From the NCBI GenBank assembly GCA_017303855.1, contig JAFLBL010000001.1, positions 315,978 to 379,977 of the forward strand: a DNA stretch of 64,000 nucleotides, in the 5' to 3' direction. Position 1 is the stretch's first letter; the number at the start of each line of letters is the position of its first letter. Position numbers and translations under genes: made by a program. The notes beneath the pieces were generated by a model that ran no database searches, was not told the origin of the DNA, and was given only the letters and a program-made list of their open reading frames with translations. This stretch comes from Chitinophagales bacterium (GTDB lineage: Bacteria > Bacteroidota > Bacteroidia > Chitinophagales > Chitinophagaceae). Positions 62,665 through 64,000 of the stretch are shown in pieces.

Positions 62665-64000
62665 ATGAAAAGAATTGGCTTTCTCTCAATTGCACTTATA
62701 CTGATCACTATCGGTCAGGCACAAGTGCGTTTACCCCGGCTTATCCGGGACAGCATGATCCTTCAACGGGACACTAAAGTGAATATCTGGGGCTGGGCAT
62801 CGTCGAATGAGAAAGTTACGGTTTCATTCAATAAAAAAACATTTCGTACAACTGCGGATAAACAGGGAAACTGGTCATTGGTATTACCCCCTGTGAAAGC
62901 AGGTGGACCTTATACGATTGATATCAGCGGGAAGAACAAGATCAGTCTGAAAGAAGTATTATTCGGCGATGTCTGGTTTTGCAGCGGACAAAGCAATATG
63001 GTGCATCAGCTGAATATACATGATGTGACCTATGCGGACGAGATCGCTACTGCCAATTACCCGGAGATCCGTCAGTTCTGGATCCCCACTATGACAAACC
63101 TGCAAGGACCCCAACCGGATCTGCCTGCAGGCAACTGGAAACCGGCGGTCGGAGAAGATGTACGCCCTTTTTCTGCAGTAGCCTATTTCTTTGCAAAAAA
63201 GGTCCACGAGAAATACAAGGTTCCTGTCGGTATCATCAATGCCAGTGTGGGTGGTACACCCATTGAAGCCTGGACCAGTGAAGATGGGTTCAGGGACTTC
63301 TCTTCCATCCTGTCTGTGATTCAGAAAAACAAAGACACGGCTTATCTCAATAGTTTTAACCGGAGACCTGCTGCACCAAGAGGTACGCCACCGGCTGACC
63401 TGGGATTGACAGGTCCGGTTAAATGGTTCGGGCCCACTTATACACCAAAAGGCTGGCGTACCATCAATATCCCCGGCTATTGGGAAGATCAGGGCATAAA
63501 GGATCTCAACGGTGTTGTATGGTACCGGAAAGAAGTCAATGTACCGGTCAGCATGACCGGCAAAGAAGCAAAAGTATTTTTAGGAAGGATTGTTGATGCT
63601 GATGAATTATACATCAATGGAAAACTGGTGGGGAATACCACTTATCAATATCCGCAACGCCGTTACAAACTTTCTGCTGACATCCTGAAACCTGGCAAAA
63701 ATCTGTTTGTCATCAGGGTTACCAACAACATGGGTAAAGGCGGATTCGTACCGGATAAACCGTATTGCCTGTTCAGTGGTACCGATACCATTGACCTGAA
63801 AGGCACCTGGGAGTATAAAGTCGGTCTGGTCTATCCACCCTTCTCTGGCGGTGGTGGCGGTGGTGGTATTTCTTATCAGAATCAACCAGCTGCTTTGTAC
63901 AATGCCATGGTGGCACCGGAGATCAGGTATTCTATTAAAGGGATCTGCTGGTACCAGGGTGAAAGCAATGCAGGCAAACCGGAAGAATATGCGCAATTAA
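62665..64000 (+). CDS. SGNH acetylesterase (sialate O-acetylesterase-like), cut by window end
   Basis: An open frame from ATG 62665 runs to the window end (445 codons). A signal peptide (about 1-19, ITIGQAQ) leads to an Ig-like strand region and then the SGNH nucleophile motif FCSGQSNM near residue 107. GIINASVGGTPIEAW follows, then a jelly-roll insert (about 245-375) with a run of seven glycines, and CWYQGESNAG, all in the order of sialate O-acetylesterase-like proteins. Relatives with such an inserted jelly-roll include acetylesterases of the CE20 type acting on acetylated xylan or xyloglucan. The C-terminal catalytic Asp-His lies outside the window. Confidence 0.88.
   Translation, partial: MKRIGFLSIALILITIGQAQVRLPRLIRDSMILQRDTKVNIWGWASSNEKVTVSFNKKTFRTTADKQGNWSLVLPPVKAGGPYTIDISGKNKISLKEVLFGDVWFCSGQSNMVHQLNIHDVTYADEIATANYPEIRQFWIPTMTNLQGPQPDLPAGNWKPAVGEDVRPFSAVAYFFAKKVHEKYKVPVGIINASVGGTPIEAWTSEDGFRDFSSILSVIQKNKDTAYLNSFNRRPAAPRGTPPADLGLTGPVKWFGPTYTPKGWRTINIPGYWEDQGIKDLNGVVWYRKEVNVPVSMTGKEAKVFLGRIVDADELYINGKLVGNTTYQYPQRRYKLSADILKPGKNLFVIRVTNNMGKGGFVPDKPYCLFSGTDTIDLKGTWEYKVGLVYPPFSGGGGGGGISYQNQPAALYNAMVAPEIRYSIKGICWYQGESNAGKPEEYAQL

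Overview
The window looks like chromosome of a Bacteroidota bacterium, probably Chitinophagaceae-like. The evidence is a SusC/SusD pair, TonB-dependent receptors with an N-terminal carboxypeptidase-regulatory-like domain, perfect TAnnTTTG -7 boxes (5257-5264, 5884-5891), almost no Shine-Dalgarno sequences, and a wide set of Bacteroidota-type glycoside hydrolases. The genus cannot be fixed from sequence alone. I see no IS element, phage, CRISPR array, tRNA or rRNA.

Layout. (1) 1-5100: housekeeping and envelope genes: TonB-dependent receptor, EamA permease, DPM1-like glycosyltransferase, DnaQ-type exonuclease. (2) 5235-5787: a small lipoprotein behind a clear promoter, then a YtxJ-like bacillithiol-system protein. 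(3) 5860-13195: a complete compact histidine operon, hisGDCBHAF-(small membrane ORF)-hisIE. In front of it is a transcription attenuator with a 15-residue leader peptide containing five His codons. (4) 13207-22764, minus strand: two histidine kinases, one of 1848 aa with CHASE3 and about eleven PAS domains, and three response regulators. One regulator has no ordinary start codon. (5) 22990-32284, minus strand: catabolic and uptake arm of a xylan locus: susC, susD, xylB, xylA, uxuA, with terminator-like hairpins between susD and xylB and between xylA and uxuA. (6) 32562-64000, plus strand: two paralogous LacI-type regulators and then an unbroken run of xylan genes: GH67, SDR oxidoreductase, GH43, double CE1-like esterase, GH3, GH29, GH31, GH51, GH43, GH43-CBM6, GH115, GH10, GPH-family symporter, cytoplasmic GH43, GH3, and an SGNH acetylesterase cut by the window end.

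How it works together (inference from families). GH10 cuts the xylan backbone. GH115 and GH67 remove (methyl)glucuronate, GH51 and GH43 remove arabinose, and the esterases remove acetyl or feruloyl groups. SusCD moves oligosaccharides across the outer membrane and the GPH symporter moves small xylosides across the inner membrane. GH3 and GH43 enzymes finish to xylose, which goes through XylA and XylB to xylulose 5-phosphate. Glucuronate would go to fructuronate, to mannonate (candidate enzyme: the SDR) and to KDG by UxuA. GH29, GH31 and the SGNH esterase suggest xyloglucan side chains are also handled. Three copies of a LacI-type operator, TTGCAAYCGRTTGCAA, lie before lacI-1, before lacI-2 and before the large GH operon, so the two LacI proteins are the likely regulators instead of the hybrid two-component or ECF systems common in such loci.

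The most notable points are the his attenuator whose leader peptide may be nearly leaderless, the unknown membrane peptide inside the his operon, the startless response regulator, the LacI pair with its three-site regulon, and the hairpins that split the xyl operon. No stretch over 300 bases lacks a gene.
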